A DNA stretch of 64,000 bases from GCA-003244245 sp050700355 (GTDB taxonomy: Bacteria; Actinomycetota; Actinomycetes; Mycobacteriales; Pseudonocardiaceae). The first letter of the stretch is position 1. Each line of letters begins with the position of its first letter. Under the pieces are notes generated by a model, which was not told the DNA's origin, made no database searches, and was given only the letters and a program-made list of their open reading frames with translations. Location of the stretch: positions 6,260-70,259 of the forward strand of contig JBOHHE010000300.1 of the NCBI GenBank assembly GCA_050700355.1, written 5' to 3'. Both the position numbers and the translations under genes were made by a program. Shown here piece by piece: positions 54,958-63,700 of the stretch.

Positions 54958-56516
54958 GCGCTGTGACGGCAGGAATGCGTTGGTTGCGACGTCGGTGTGA
55001 CGATGTGCACGAAGTGGATCTGACCATTTCACGGTGGATCGGGCAGTTACCGCCCAGCTCGCTGGACACCGCGATGAAGGGTCTGAGCACTGCGGCGAAT
55101 CACAGCGTGTTGTGGTTCGCCATTGCGGCCGCGATGGCTACCAGGAAGGGGGCCGCCCGGCGCGCTGCGTTGCGCGGCGTGCTGTCCATCGCCGCGACGA
55201 GCTTTACCGCCAATGCCGTGCTCAAGCCGCTGATGCCGCGACACCGCCCCCCAGCCCGGGACTTGCCCGGTTATCAGGCGTTGGTGGACCTGCCGACCTC
55301 ATCGTCGTTTCCCTCCGGGCACGCTGCGTCCGCGGCGGCGTTCCTCACGGCGGTTACGCTGGAGTACCCGAAGGCAGGCTTGGCCATCGCTCCGCTGGCC
55401 GGCGCCGTGGCCTACTCCCGGGTCCATGTCGGCGTGCACTGGAGCTCTGATGTGGTGGTGGGGGCGGCGGTCGGTTCCGGCATCGCGCTGAGTACCCGGC
55501 GCTGGTGGCCGGTGCGCCGGACCGACGAGGCTCGGGCGCGACCACTCGACGACGCGCCGGTGCTGCCGGGCGGTGCCGGGCTGGTGCTGGTGGCGAATCA
55601 GCGCTCCGGTGACCCCGCGCATGACCCGGCCGACGACGTAGCCGAAGCGTTGCCGGCCGCCACCGTGCTCCGAGCCGAGCAGGGAGTGGACCTGCATGAC
55701 CAGCTGGAGAGCGCGCTGGCGGGCCAGAATGCTCTTGGCAACGGCGTGACGCGAGCCGTCGGTGTCGCCGGTGGGGACGGGACAGTGGCGGTCGCGGCGG
55801 CGGTCGCGGGTCAGCACGGCTTGCCGCTGGTGGTGTTCCCGACCGGCACCCTCAACCACTTCGCCCGTGACGTCGGGGTGTACGACCTGCAAGAGGTCGT
55901 CGACGCCACCCAGGCCGGCGAGGCGGTCGCGGTCGACCTCGGCGTGGTGGAGATCCACGGCGCCGGGCGGGCACCCCACACGCGGTACTTCCTCAACACC
56001 GCGAGCCTCGGCGGCTACTCCGACCTGGTGCGGCTGCGGGAGAAGTGGGAGGCCAAGTGGGGGAAGTGGCCGGCGTTCGCGGCGGCGCTCGTCACGTCGT
56101 TGCGCCATGCCCAGCCGCTGCGGGTGAAGCTGGACGGACAGGAGCAGCAACTGTGGCTGCTGTTCGTCGGCAACGGGCCGTATCACCCCGCCGGTATGGT
56201 GCCTGCCTGGCGTCCGCAACTGGACTCCGGGCTGCTCGATATCCGCTACCTGCGCGCGGACCGGCGCTTCTCCCGGGCCCGCGCGATCATCGCGCTCGCG
56301 CTGGGTGCGCTGCGACACACCCGGACCTATGTGCGGCGGGAGGCGCCGGCACTGGAGGTGGAGCTGATCGGCCAGCATGCCTCGCTGGCCACTGATGGCG
56401 AAATCATGGACGAGGCCGGTCGGTTCACCTTCCGGGTCGCCGAGCGCCCGATCGTGGTGTATCGGCGCGACGAGGAGAACTGGCCGGACCGCCCACGACC
56501 GCATCTGGCCTGGTAG
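54954..56516 (+). CDS. Bifunctional PAP2 phosphatase/diacylglycerol kinase-family fusion
   Basis: 520 residues. N-terminal PAP2 domain in the membrane: KPLMPRHRPP, SSFPSGHAASAAAF and SRVHVGVHWSSDVVVG give the three phosphatase motifs. C-terminal lipid-kinase domain from about residue 215: GVAGGDGTVAVAAAVA, VVFPTGTLNHFARDVG and FVGNGPYHPAG. The fusion pairs phosphatase and kinase on lipid substrates, a known architecture in actinobacteria; its substrate pair is not established. Convergent with, and only 15 bases from, the SARP gene. Confidence 0.92.
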   Translation: MSAVTAGMRWLRRRCDDVHEVDLTISRWIGQLPPSSLDTAMKGLSTAANHSVLWFAIAAAMATRKGAARRAALRGVLSIAATSFTANAVLKPLMPRHRPPARDLPGYQALVDLPTSSSFPSGHAASAAAFLTAVTLEYPKAGLAIAPLAGAVAYSRVHVGVHWSSDVVVGAAVGSGIALSTRRWWPVRRTDEARARPLDDAPVLPGGAGLVLVANQRSGDPAHDPADDVAEALPAATVLRAEQGVDLHDQLESALAGQNALGNGVTRAVGVAGGDGTVAVAAAVAGQHGLPLVVFPTGTLNHFARDVGVYDLQEVVDATQAGEAVAVDLGVVEIHGAGRAPHTRYFLNTASLGGYSDLVRLREKWEAKWGKWPAFAAALVTSLRHAQPLRVKLDGQEQQLWLLFVGNGPYHPAGMVPAWRPQLDSGLLDIRYLRADRRFSRARAIIALALGALRHTRTYVRREAPALEVELIGQHASLATDGEIMDEAGRFTFRVAERPIVVYRRDEENWPDRPRPHLAW

Positions 56517-56531
56517 GCCACTGTTCTCGGG

Positions 56532-58358
56532 TCACCCATATCCGCCACCCATGCGGTGGCCGAAGGCTCGCTCAAGCGCGGCGAGCCGATCGGTCACCGG
56601 TTCCTGGGCGATGACCAGCTCCCGGGCGTAGGCCCGCAGCAGGTCGTGGTAACGGTAGCGCTGTCCACCGGTGTTATCAGGTCCGGCGGTGTCGAGCAGT
56701 TGGGCGTCCACCAGAGCGTCCATCAAATTCTCGGCCCTGGTCTGCGGAATGTCGAGCAGCGCCGCGCAGACCCAGGCGGGGAAGTCCGGTGCGTCGAGCA
56801 GGCCCAGGCGCCGGAACGCCTTTTTCGCGAGCTCGGGCAGGCTCTCGTAACTCAATGCGAGGCTGGCTCGTACCTCCAGACCGCCGAGTGCCAGCTCGTC
56901 GAGGCGGTGGTGTTCATCGGTGAGATCAGCCACGAGCCGGGTCAGCCGCCAGTGTGGCCGGGCACCGAGCCGGAGTCCGGCGACCCGGACCGCGAGCGGC
57001 AGGTAACCGCACAGCCGGACGATCTCCTCGGCCGCAGCGATCTCCTCGGCCACCCGCTGTGGCCCGGCGATCCAGGCGAGCAGCTCGACGGCCTGGTCGG
57101 GCGTGAGAATGTCCAGATCGATCCGGTGGGTACCGGACAGGCCCGACAGCCGAGGACGGCTGGTGATCAGTACCGCACAGCCGGAGGTGGCGGGCAGCAG
57201 CGGTCGCAGCTGCTGCTCATCCGCGGCGTTGTCGAGCACAATGAGCAGGCGCCGGTTGACCAGCCTGCTGCGATACAGCGCGGCGCGTTCCTCGATGTCG
57301 TCGGGTACCGCCGAGGTGGCCACGCCCAGTGCCCGCAGGAACCGGCCCAGCACCTGAGCCGCGTCCAGCGGTTGGGCCTGCGCGCCACGCAGGTCCACGT
57401 ACAGCTGCCCGTGCGGATAGTGGCCACGCAGCTGATGCGCGGCGTGGACGGCCAGTGCGGTCTTTCCCACGCCCGCCTTCCCGGCAATGGTCGCGATCGG
57501 CACCATCCCGGACCGATCCACGGCCGTGATCATGTGCTGCGCGATAGCGGCGAGTTCGGCGTCGCGTCCGGTGAAGTCGGCGAGGTCGGATGGCAACTGG
57601 GCGGGTGGGGTGACTGTTCTGGGAGTCCGCAGCGTGGGATCACCGGTCAGGACAGCGCGCTCCACCCGGCGCAGCTCGGGGCCGGGCTCCACCGCGAGTT
57701 CGTCGATCAGGGCGGCCCGGGTGCGGTGGTAGACACCCAGCGCCTCGGCTCGTCTACCCCCTTGGTAGAGCGCAGTCATCAGCAATCCCTGCAGCCGCTC
57801 CCGCAATGGATGGTGGGCGGCCAGCTCGCTGAGTTCGGGCACGATCAGCCCCCCCTGGCCGCAGGCGAGTTCGGCGGCGTAGAGCTCCTCCAGAGCGACC
57901 AGTTTGAGCTCGGTCAGCCGGTCGATCTCGGCACGCACCAGCGGCACGTCGACCACGCCGCCGAACGGATCGGATTGCCAAAGTCCGAGCGCGGAACGCA
58001 GCAGCCGGGCGGAGCGGGATGGATCCCCGGTGACGCTACTCTCGGTGAGCAGTGTTTCGAATCGCTGCGCATCGAGCTCGCCGGGTTTCAGCCGGAGCGT
58101 GTAACCGCCGTACTCGAACCGGATCCGCGTCCGGTCACCCAGCGTGCGGCGCAGCCGGTGGATGTGCAACTGGAGTTTCTTGGCCGCCCGGGGATCCCGT
58201 TTGCCCGCCCATAGCGTGTCCACCAGCAGGTCCACCGGCACTGAGGTATTCACCCGGGTCAGCAGGATGGCGAGCAGGGTGCGAGGCATCCTGGCGGTCA
58301 GCGGCGTCGACTGCGCCCCCGCTCGCACCCGGACCGGGCCGAGCACCTCGAACTCCAT
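56532..58358 (-). CDS. SARP/AfsR-family regulator with NB-ARC ATPase, truncated before the TPR region
   Basis: 608 residues. The OmpR-like DNA-binding domain (1-95, MEFEVLGPVRVRAG... LHIHRLRRTLGD), the BTAD helical domain (96-240) and the NB-ARC ATPase (about 270-540: IAGKAGVGKTALAVHAAHQL, RRLLIVLDNAADEQQL, AVLITSRPRLSG, LPLAVRVAGLRLGA) are intact. Most AfsR-type members continue for another 300 or more residues of TPR. Here the frame ends with ALERAFGHRMGGGYG soon after the winged-helix region, right beside the opposing gene. Whether this is a native short form or a truncation is open; the regulated genes are not obvious. Confidence 0.85.
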   Translation of the reverse strand: MEFEVLGPVRVRAGAQSTPLTARMPRTLLAILLTRVNTSVPVDLLVDTLWAGKRDPRAAKKLQLHIHRLRRTLGDRTRIRFEYGGYTLRLKPGELDAQRFETLLTESSVTGDPSRSARLLRSALGLWQSDPFGGVVDVPLVRAEIDRLTELKLVALEELYAAELACGQGGLIVPELSELAAHHPLRERLQGLLMTALYQGGRRAEALGVYHRTRAALIDELAVEPGPELRRVERAVLTGDPTLRTPRTVTPPAQLPSDLADFTGRDAELAAIAQHMITAVDRSGMVPIATIAGKAGVGKTALAVHAAHQLRGHYPHGQLYVDLRGAQAQPLDAAQVLGRFLRALGVATSAVPDDIEERAALYRSRLVNRRLLIVLDNAADEQQLRPLLPATSGCAVLITSRPRLSGLSGTHRIDLDILTPDQAVELLAWIAGPQRVAEEIAAAEEIVRLCGYLPLAVRVAGLRLGARPHWRLTRLVADLTDEHHRLDELALGGLEVRASLALSYESLPELAKKAFRRLGLLDAPDFPAWVCAALLDIPQTRAENLMDALVDAQLLDTAGPDNTGGQRYRYHDLLRAYARELVIAQEPVTDRLAALERAFGHRMGGGYG

Positions 58359-58472
58359 CCTGCACCCCCTGGGTTCAAGCCTAGGGGACCCTGGGCGTCT
58401 GCACGTTCTTGAACCGGCGCCCTTCCCCCTGCCCGATGATCAGGGCAGACGGTCGGGCACCAGCGTGGCTTC

Positions 58473-58580
58473 CTACCGTCGAAGCCGTGTCGCGAAGGCG
58501 ATCAGCCCGGCACCGGCGAGCATGGTGGCGAGTACTGCCGTCAGTCGTCGCGCAGGCGTCCTGGTGAGATTCCGGCTCAC
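58473..58580 (-). CDS. 35-residue single-helix membrane peptide
   Basis: GTG 58580 has GGGGGAG six bases upstream. The peptide is VSRNLTRTPARR, a hydrophobic stretch LTAVLATMLAGAGLIAFA, then TRLRR and stop: a basic-flanked single membrane helix. It lies between the SARP gene and the two-component genes on the same strand. No family was recognised. Confidence 0.5.
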   Translation of the reverse strand: MSRNLTRTPARRLTAVLATMLAGAGLIAFATRLRR

Positions 58581-58793
58581 GTTTAGCTCCCCCACTGTTC
58601 ACGGCAAGATCACGAGGGATTCGTGCTTGTCCGCTCGTTCAGGGTTGCAGGCCACGGTTTCCGTCCGCTTTCCTGCTCTGGCACCACCAGCGGTGCGCCA
58701 TGCCGAGGATCATGCCCCGCACCGACCTGATGGGGCGGAATCAGCCTTGAACTCCCGGTGGTGGCGCTCATTGTGATCGCCCGCGGGTCATTG
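58581..58793. other. Spacer between response regulator and small peptide gene
   Basis: About 210 bp without a supported gene; contains the promoter of the small peptide gene or the 3' end of the two-component transcript. Confidence 0.5.
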
Positions 58794-59462
58794 CTACGTG
58801 TCCGGCGGGGGCTCGACATGCCCCAGCCCCGCTTCGCGGGCGGTCGCGATCGCTTGGGCCCGGTCCGGTAGGTCGAGTTTCGCCAGGATGTTGGCGACAT
58901 GGTTGCGAACCGTCTTAGCGCTGAGGTGAAGCCGCTGGGCGATGTTCTGGTTGCCGCAGCCCTGGGCGAGGAGTTTCAGGACCTCCAGCTCCCGGCGGGT
59001 CAGCTGCGGAAAGACGCTGGGTGCGGCGCGTCCGGCCAGCCGGCTGAGTATCTGGTCCGCCACACCGGTTCCGAAAACGGCACCACCAGCGACGATGGAG
59101 CGCAGCGCCTGGGCGATATCGGAGTGACTCGCGCCTTTGAGTAGGTAGCCTCGTGCCCCCGCCTTGAGCGCGGCGAGCAGCATCTCATCATCGTCGTACA
59201 TGGTCAGGACCAACACGGCCGTGTCCGGGTGCGCGGCGAGCAGCTGTTTGGTGGCTTGCACCCCGTCAAGATCAGGCATGTGCAGGTCCATCACGACCAC
59301 GTCAGGGTGGTGTGCCGTGCCGATGGTGACTGCTTCGCAGCCGCTGGCGGCAGTGCCGACGAGTTCGAAATCCGGTAGGGCGGCCAGGACGGCACGCAGC
59401 CCCTCGCGCACGATGGGATGATCATCAGCGATCATCACTGTCACTGCTGATCCGCTGGTCAT
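58794..59462 (-). CDS. NarL/LuxR-family response regulator
   Basis: 222 residues. The receiver has its acidic pair in IADDHP, phospho-acceptor Asp59 in VVVMDLHMPDLDG, and Lys in GYLLKGA. The LuxR-type HTH (about 150-210) reads LTRRELEVLKLLAQGCGNQN, IAQRLHLSAKTVRNHV. It overlaps the kinase gene by four bases (ATGA), forming a classical pair. Confidence 0.94.
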   Translation of the reverse strand: MTSGSAVTVMIADDHPIVREGLRAVLAALPDFELVGTAASGCEAVTIGTAHHPDVVVMDLHMPDLDGVQATKQLLAAHPDTAVLVLTMYDDDEMLLAALKAGARGYLLKGASHSDIAQALRSIVAGGAVFGTGVADQILSRLAGRAAPSVFPQLTRRELEVLKLLAQGCGNQNIAQRLHLSAKTVRNHVANILAKLDLPDRAQAIATAREAGLGHVEPPPDT

Positions 59463-61534
59463 GCGACGACCAAGGGCAATAGAGCGCGGATGCGGCTGCC
59501 GCCGCCGGGGAGGTGCTGAGCGGTGAACGTGCCGCCCAGCTCTTCGGTGCGTTCGCGCATAGAAGTCAATCCGATCCCGGCCTGGTAGTGATCGGGAAGT
59601 CCGACCCCGTTGTCGATAACCTCGACAAGTAACCCGCTTTCGAACGTGAGCGCAACGATACAGCTGCTGGCGGCCGCATGACGCACCGTATTCGTGATGG
59701 CTTCGGTCACGATCCGGTACGCGGCCACCTCCACTGCTGCCGGCAGTTCACCGAGGTCATCCGAGGCGTTAAGAGTGATCTTGGTGCCTGAGTCGCCGGA
59801 ACCGCTGGTGAAAGCAGAGATATGGTAGCGGATCGCCCCGATGAGGCCGAGATGGTCGAGGGTGGAGGGGTGCAGGTTGTCGACTAATTGACGAACTTCC
59901 CTGATGCAGCTCTGCAGTTGCTGTTCGAGTTCACCAAGCACGCATTCGGCCTGATCGAGATTGACCGTCAGCAGTGCTCGAGCGGCCCCCACTTGCAAGG
60001 TCATTCCTGCCAGAGTGGGGCCGAGCCCGTCGTGCAGATCGCGGCGTAGCCGACGCCGCTCTTCCTCCCGAGAACGGACCAGGCGTTCCCGGGAACGCTG
60101 CAGATCAGCCGTCAGGCTGACCACATGGGCGGCCAGACCGGCTTGCCGGGCCAGATCCTCCAGGAGACTTCGCTCGGCGGCGGTGAACGGCTGGGCCGCC
60201 GAGCGGGGGGAAGCCAGTAATCGACCGACGACTTGGCCTTGGTACGCCATGGCGAACGCCTCTGGTTCACCTGCTCGCCTGCCGTGGGAGGTCACCAGTC
60301 GCTGGCCTTCTGCCGCTCCGTAGGTCAGCTCGATCGCGACGTAGGGCAGCTGTAGGCTATCTGTAATGGTCTCGACCACTTGTGGCAATACGGCGGCGGG
60401 ATCCATTGCTTGCTCCAAGCGGTGGCTGAGCTGGCTGACGACCTTGTAGGGCTCATCCCGGTGGCCATAGAGCAGCCGGTTGACACCCCGTTGCACCTTT
60501 TCTTGTAGAGGACCGAAAAGCATCGCGATGGCGCCGACCGCTACTGCCTGCTGCCACCGCGCCCCGGTGGTGAATGCCGTGCTGGTGGCGAGTTCAGCAC
60601 CAGTGCTGAATGCTATTTCCAGCAGTGTCACGACCCCCACATAAACACCTACGACCAGTAGCGTCAACGTTGCATAGACTATTGATCTGTTGAGAAACAG
60701 ATCAATATCATATAATCGGTACTTCAAGATTGATACTGCCATTGCTGCCGGCACGGTGGTCGCAAGAGGTATCCATGCCCACGGCACATCAAGAAGCTCA
60801 AGGGCGATTGTGAGCGGGATGAATGCAGCTCCCAGTCCTAACCATTTCAACTGCTGCCGGGTGTCGCCTTCGGCGTGCCGCCAGCGCATCACTAGTGAGG
60901 CAATCGCCGCGATAATGCACAGAGTGACTCCCAGCAGGCTCGCTCTATTGAACCATAGGGTTGTCACCGCGCGGCTCTGTAGGTATGGGTCGTCCCAGGC
61001 TGCCACGGAAACGCTCATCACCAGTATGATCAGGCAAGCCACGGCGGCCCATATCGCCGATCGCCAGGGGCGTGACGGTAAACGGCCTTCTGGGAAAAGG
61101 AGTAATGCTAAGGGTAGCAGTCCGTAGGCCACTGCGGGGGCACATATGGATATCCATGCCATCAAATGATAACGGCTGAAGCTGCTCGCAAGCACAGTGA
61201 ATGCGCTGCTGAACCCGATCGCCACGAGCAGCCAGCCGACCGGATTGCGTGGTTGGCGAGGCACTACAAGGCCGCCCACCAGTGTGAACGAGAATGCTGC
61301 TACGAGGGGAAAGTCAAGAAAATCAACCGATGTGTCCGAATGGGCGGTAGTGCCGGACAGTCGGCCCGCCACGGTCGTCACCAGCAACAAGCCGAAGATG
61401 ACCGTTAGAGTGAGTGCGAACCGGCGCGGCGGGGCTTCCGGTGCTCCTTGGGCATCCAAGTCCGACACCGGGGTAGCAGGGCGATCCCGCGCGGGTCTCT
61501 TGCGCCGGAGCCGCATCAACTTGGCAAGCCCCAT
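59459..61534 (-). CDS. Membrane sensor histidine kinase (HisKA_3 type)
   Basis: About 691 residues. An N-terminal sensor with about eight to ten membrane segments (FALTLTVIFGLLLVTTVAG to VVGVYVGVVTLLEIAF) is followed by a GAF-like region, then the dimerisation/phospho-acceptor helix (RRRLRRDLHDGLGPTLAG, acceptor His near residue 490) and a HATPase (NTVRHAAASS, IDNGVGLPD, GIGLTSMRERTEELGG). ATG 61534 is chosen because AGGAGG lies eight bases upstream; a GTG three codons earlier overlaps that site. The signal is unknown. Confidence 0.92.
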   Translation of the reverse strand: MGLAKLMRLRRKRPARDRPATPVSDLDAQGAPEAPPRRFALTLTVIFGLLLVTTVAGRLSGTTAHSDTSVDFLDFPLVAAFSFTLVGGLVVPRQPRNPVGWLLVAIGFSSAFTVLASSFSRYHLMAWISICAPAVAYGLLPLALLLFPEGRLPSRPWRSAIWAAVACLIILVMSVSVAAWDDPYLQSRAVTTLWFNRASLLGVTLCIIAAIASLVMRWRHAEGDTRQQLKWLGLGAAFIPLTIALELLDVPWAWIPLATTVPAAMAVSILKYRLYDIDLFLNRSIVYATLTLLVVGVYVGVVTLLEIAFSTGAELATSTAFTTGARWQQAVAVGAIAMLFGPLQEKVQRGVNRLLYGHRDEPYKVVSQLSHRLEQAMDPAAVLPQVVETITDSLQLPYVAIELTYGAAEGQRLVTSHGRRAGEPEAFAMAYQGQVVGRLLASPRSAAQPFTAAERSLLEDLARQAGLAAHVVSLTADLQRSRERLVRSREEERRRLRRDLHDGLGPTLAGMTLQVGAARALLTVNLDQAECVLGELEQQLQSCIREVRQLVDNLHPSTLDHLGLIGAIRYHISAFTSGSGDSGTKITLNASDDLGELPAAVEVAAYRIVTEAITNTVRHAAASSCIVALTFESGLLVEVIDNGVGLPDHYQAGIGLTSMRERTEELGGTFTAQHLPGGGSRIRALLPLVVA

Positions 61535-61585
61535 GAGCCCCACCTCCTGACTCCCCCGATGTCGACGTTACCCTCCGGTGGCAGC

Positions 61586-62152
61586 TCAACATTTCCCGCA
61601 AATACGGCGAATCCAGGTGCAGCCGCTGGATTGAGATTGAAGTGATTGAATCTTTTTATGCCCAGGGTTGATGTGTTCTTCACCCGTCAGTTGCCTGTTC
61701 TCGCTCGCAAGCTCCTTAATGAATTCGTCGAAACCGACGGTTTCGTCAGCAAGCTTCAGTGGAGGCTGACCGAAGGCGAAGTCTCCCTGTTGTGCCATGG
61801 AAATTATCTGCTCGGTTGCCTGGGCTATCTCTCGGACCCGATCACGAATCTCTTTCTGGTGGTTCTCTCCTACCAGGATCGCCAGGCCTCCTAGCTGTCC
61901 TGCCACCACAACAGGCGCCAACGGCCGGCCGTTGGCGTCGAAGAACTCCAGGTCATCGATTCGAAGTCGGTTTGCATTCGGAGCCTCCACCGTCTGATGG
62001 CCGTAGTCGGTGGAGAGACAGCTACGCGTGATCGCGACTACTTGCTTGACTGTGAGCCCGATGAAGAGGTCGGCATTATCCTTGCCCAGTACGATGATCG
62101 GCTCATAAGGGGCCTCATGCGCCTCGGTATCCTCGGTTCCAAGCAATTGCAT
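61586..62152 (-). CDS. Hypothetical protein between sigma factor and histidine kinase
   Basis: 188 residues. ATG 62152 has GAGAGGGG six bases upstream. The N-terminal 100 residues look like a compact mixed fold (YEPIIVLGKDNADLFIGLTV, LRIDDLEFFDANGRPLAPVV), then a helix (VREIAQATEQIISMAQQG) and a polar tail ending in a short Cys-containing stretch (CTWIRRICGKC). Base composition is lower in GC than the neighbours. No family was recognised; its place between a sigma factor and a sensor kinase suggests a regulatory partner. Confidence 0.75.
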   Translation of the reverse strand: MQLLGTEDTEAHEAPYEPIIVLGKDNADLFIGLTVKQVVAITRSCLSTDYGHQTVEAPNANRLRIDDLEFFDANGRPLAPVVVAGQLGGLAILVGENHQKEIRDRVREIAQATEQIISMAQQGDFAFGQPPLKLADETVGFDEFIKELASENRQLTGEEHINPGHKKIQSLQSQSSGCTWIRRICGKC

Positions 62153-62345
62153 AACATACCCCTCTCTCGATGGTGAGTGCTTCTTTAAGACCTTTGCTCT
62201 CGGTGTTCGTCGGTGGGGAGCAGTGCCAGCCAGCTGAAGCTATCCGGAAGCCTGCCCTGGCAGATGTCCCGCCATCTGTAGGCATACGTCCCGTTGCTGC
62301 CCGATTCCAGGCTGGGACGTCCGGGACTGGATACTCCTTCACGGG
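62153..62345. other. Spacer downstream of the sigma-factor gene
   Basis: 190 bp. Contains one copy (62265-62310) of a diverged 46-bp sequence also found upstream of the sigma gene. No gene is supported. Confidence 0.5.
62265..62310. repeat. 46-bp diverged repeat, downstream copy
   Basis: Begins GTCCCGCCATCTGTAGGC and ends near GATTCCAGG. It matches 63027-63072 at roughly three quarters of positions, in the same orientation, so the two copies flank the sigma-factor gene about 760 bp apart. Confidence 0.5.
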
Positions 62346-62939
62346 TTAAGCGCCCACACCCAGCCCGCGTTGATGGGCCATCCACCGCAGCTGCCTTAGC
62401 GCTCGCCCACGGGTTGGCCCAATACTGCCCGGCGGGATGCCCGCGATGCGGGCGACCTCGGTGTAAGGCTCAGGATCTTCGCTGAACAGTGCCCGCAGCA
62501 GAGTCCGCCTGCGTGGCGGCAGCTCGGCGACGAGGTCTCGCAGCATCTGCGCTGTTTCCGCGTCGATGACGTGCTGCTCGATGTCGACGGATGGGTCGGC
62601 CACGTCTTTTGCCGGCTCAGTGAGATCGACGGTGTACTTCGGCTGACGGAGAATGTGCATGCACTCGCGCCTGGCAGTGGTAGACAGCCACCCGGCGAGG
62701 CGCTCCGGGAATTGCACCTGGTGCCAGTTTTCCGCCAACCGCAGCCAGGTCATCTGCACTGCGTCGAGTGCGTCGGCTTCCTGTAGCCGGAACGTGCGCA
62801 CCCTCGCCCGGACGAGGTTTCCGTATCTGCGCAGTATCTCTTCCCACGCGGTGGGATTTTGTTCACCGACGGCCTGCAGCAGGTCATCGAGACTCGGTGT
62901 AGCACTGGCCGGGGTGTACCTGGCGGTTGCTGTCGGCAT
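62346..62939 (-). CDS. Sigma-70 family RNA polymerase sigma factor (ECF-like)
   Basis: 197 residues. Region 2 covers about residues 15-85 (WEEILRRYGNLVRARVRTFR, DALDAVQMTWLRLAENWHQV) and region 4 about 130-190 (LPPRRRTLLRALFSEDPEPY, TEVARIAGIPPGSIGPTRGR). ATG 62939 (MPTATARYTPAS) is chosen because AGGGA is placed five to six bases upstream; the frame is open to 63170 but that part does not look like a sigma domain. No anti-sigma factor gene is adjacent. Confidence 0.9.
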   Translation of the reverse strand: MPTATARYTPASATPSLDDLLQAVGEQNPTAWEEILRRYGNLVRARVRTFRLQEADALDAVQMTWLRLAENWHQVQFPERLAGWLSTTARRECMHILRQPKYTVDLTEPAKDVADPSVDIEQHVIDAETAQMLRDLVAELPPRRRTLLRALFSEDPEPYTEVARIAGIPPGSIGPTRGRALRQLRWMAHQRGLGVGA

Positions 62940-63343
62940 GTCGGTCCCTGGGTTCTCATCAGCATCGTGGTCGATCAGCTGCGGCGACTCCTTCGCACCA
63001 CACAACCAAGCCTGAAGCGGGAGGTGTCCCGCCGTCCGTAGGCGGATGTCCCGTCGATGCTCGAATTCCGGTAGGGATCTCCGGGCGATAGCTGCCTGGT
63101 CCGGCCGCCGGGCACGCCGACTCAGCTTCTCGACGACCTCCGCCGTCGACGCCACCTCCATGATCGCCACCTGAGCGGCGGCGAACGCGTGATGATCCGC
63201 TCACCCGCCTTGGCCAGGCCCGATGTCGGCTCGGCACCCGCCACCGGATCAGCCTTCTCGTACCGCAGCACGGTCTGTTACTCACTTCGCGTACTTGGGG
63301 CCGCCTGCGGGGGAAGGGGATCGCGTGCCAGCAGCGGATCAGA
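62940..63343. other. Upstream region of the sigma-factor gene
   Basis: 400 bp. Contains the second copy of the 46-bp repeat (63027-63072) and an open minus-strand frame (to 63170) in phase with the sigma gene, ending in IDHDADENPGTD, that I do not regard as coding with confidence. Nothing else was recognised. Confidence 0.45.
63027..63072. repeat. 46-bp diverged repeat, upstream copy
   Basis: Begins GTCCCGCCGTCCGTAGGC and ends near GAATTCCGG; counterpart of 62265-62310. Confidence 0.5.
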
Positions 63344-63700
63344 TCAGCGAGCGTCCAAGCGGCGCAGGATCTCGGCCAGCGTCTCGCCGTGCTGGGCCTG
63401 GGTCTCCCTGATCGCGGTCAGCTCGCCACTGTGCTCAGCCAGGATTCGTCCGTGGTCTGCCAAGGTACGTCTCTGATCAGCCAGGATTCGTCCGTGGTCT
63501 GCCAAGGTACGTCCTTGCTCAGCCAGGATTCGTCCGTGGTCAGCCAAGGTACGTCCCTGATCAGCCAGGATTCGTCCGTGCTGAGCCAAGGTTCCGGTGT
63601 GCCGATCCACCGTCTCCTTGATATCCAGCACAGTCTCGGTGATCGCGCTGAGGTCTTCCTCAAGGCGATTGACGCGGCGAGACAACTCCGGGCTGGCCAT
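63344..63700 (-). CDS. Coiled-coil protein built of HGRILAD-type heptads
   Basis: 118 residues. After MASPELSRRVNRLEEDLSAI comes a run of about ten seven-residue units (HGRILADQGRTLAD and variants) and a short Arg-rich end, predicting one long coiled coil. It is encoded by 21/42-bp tandem DNA repeats, so length may vary between strains. No function is known. The antisense strand is also open over the repeats, with Ser/Gln-rich repeats, which is a by-product of the heptad codons. Confidence 0.75.
   Translation of the reverse strand: MASPELSRRVNRLEEDLSAITETVLDIKETVDRHTGTLAQHGRILADQGRTLADHGRILAEQGRTLADHGRILADQRRTLADHGRILAEHSGELTAIRETQAQHGETLAEILRRLDAR

Noticed and set aside
56556..58214. 552-codon plus-strand frame opposite the SARP regulator
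   Set aside because: The minus strand encodes the complete regulator with HTH, BTAD and NB-ARC motifs; the plus frame is Gln/Gly-rich by codon mirroring.
63400..63600. CRISPR-like regular repeats
   Set aside because: The repeats are contiguous coding heptads without unique spacers.
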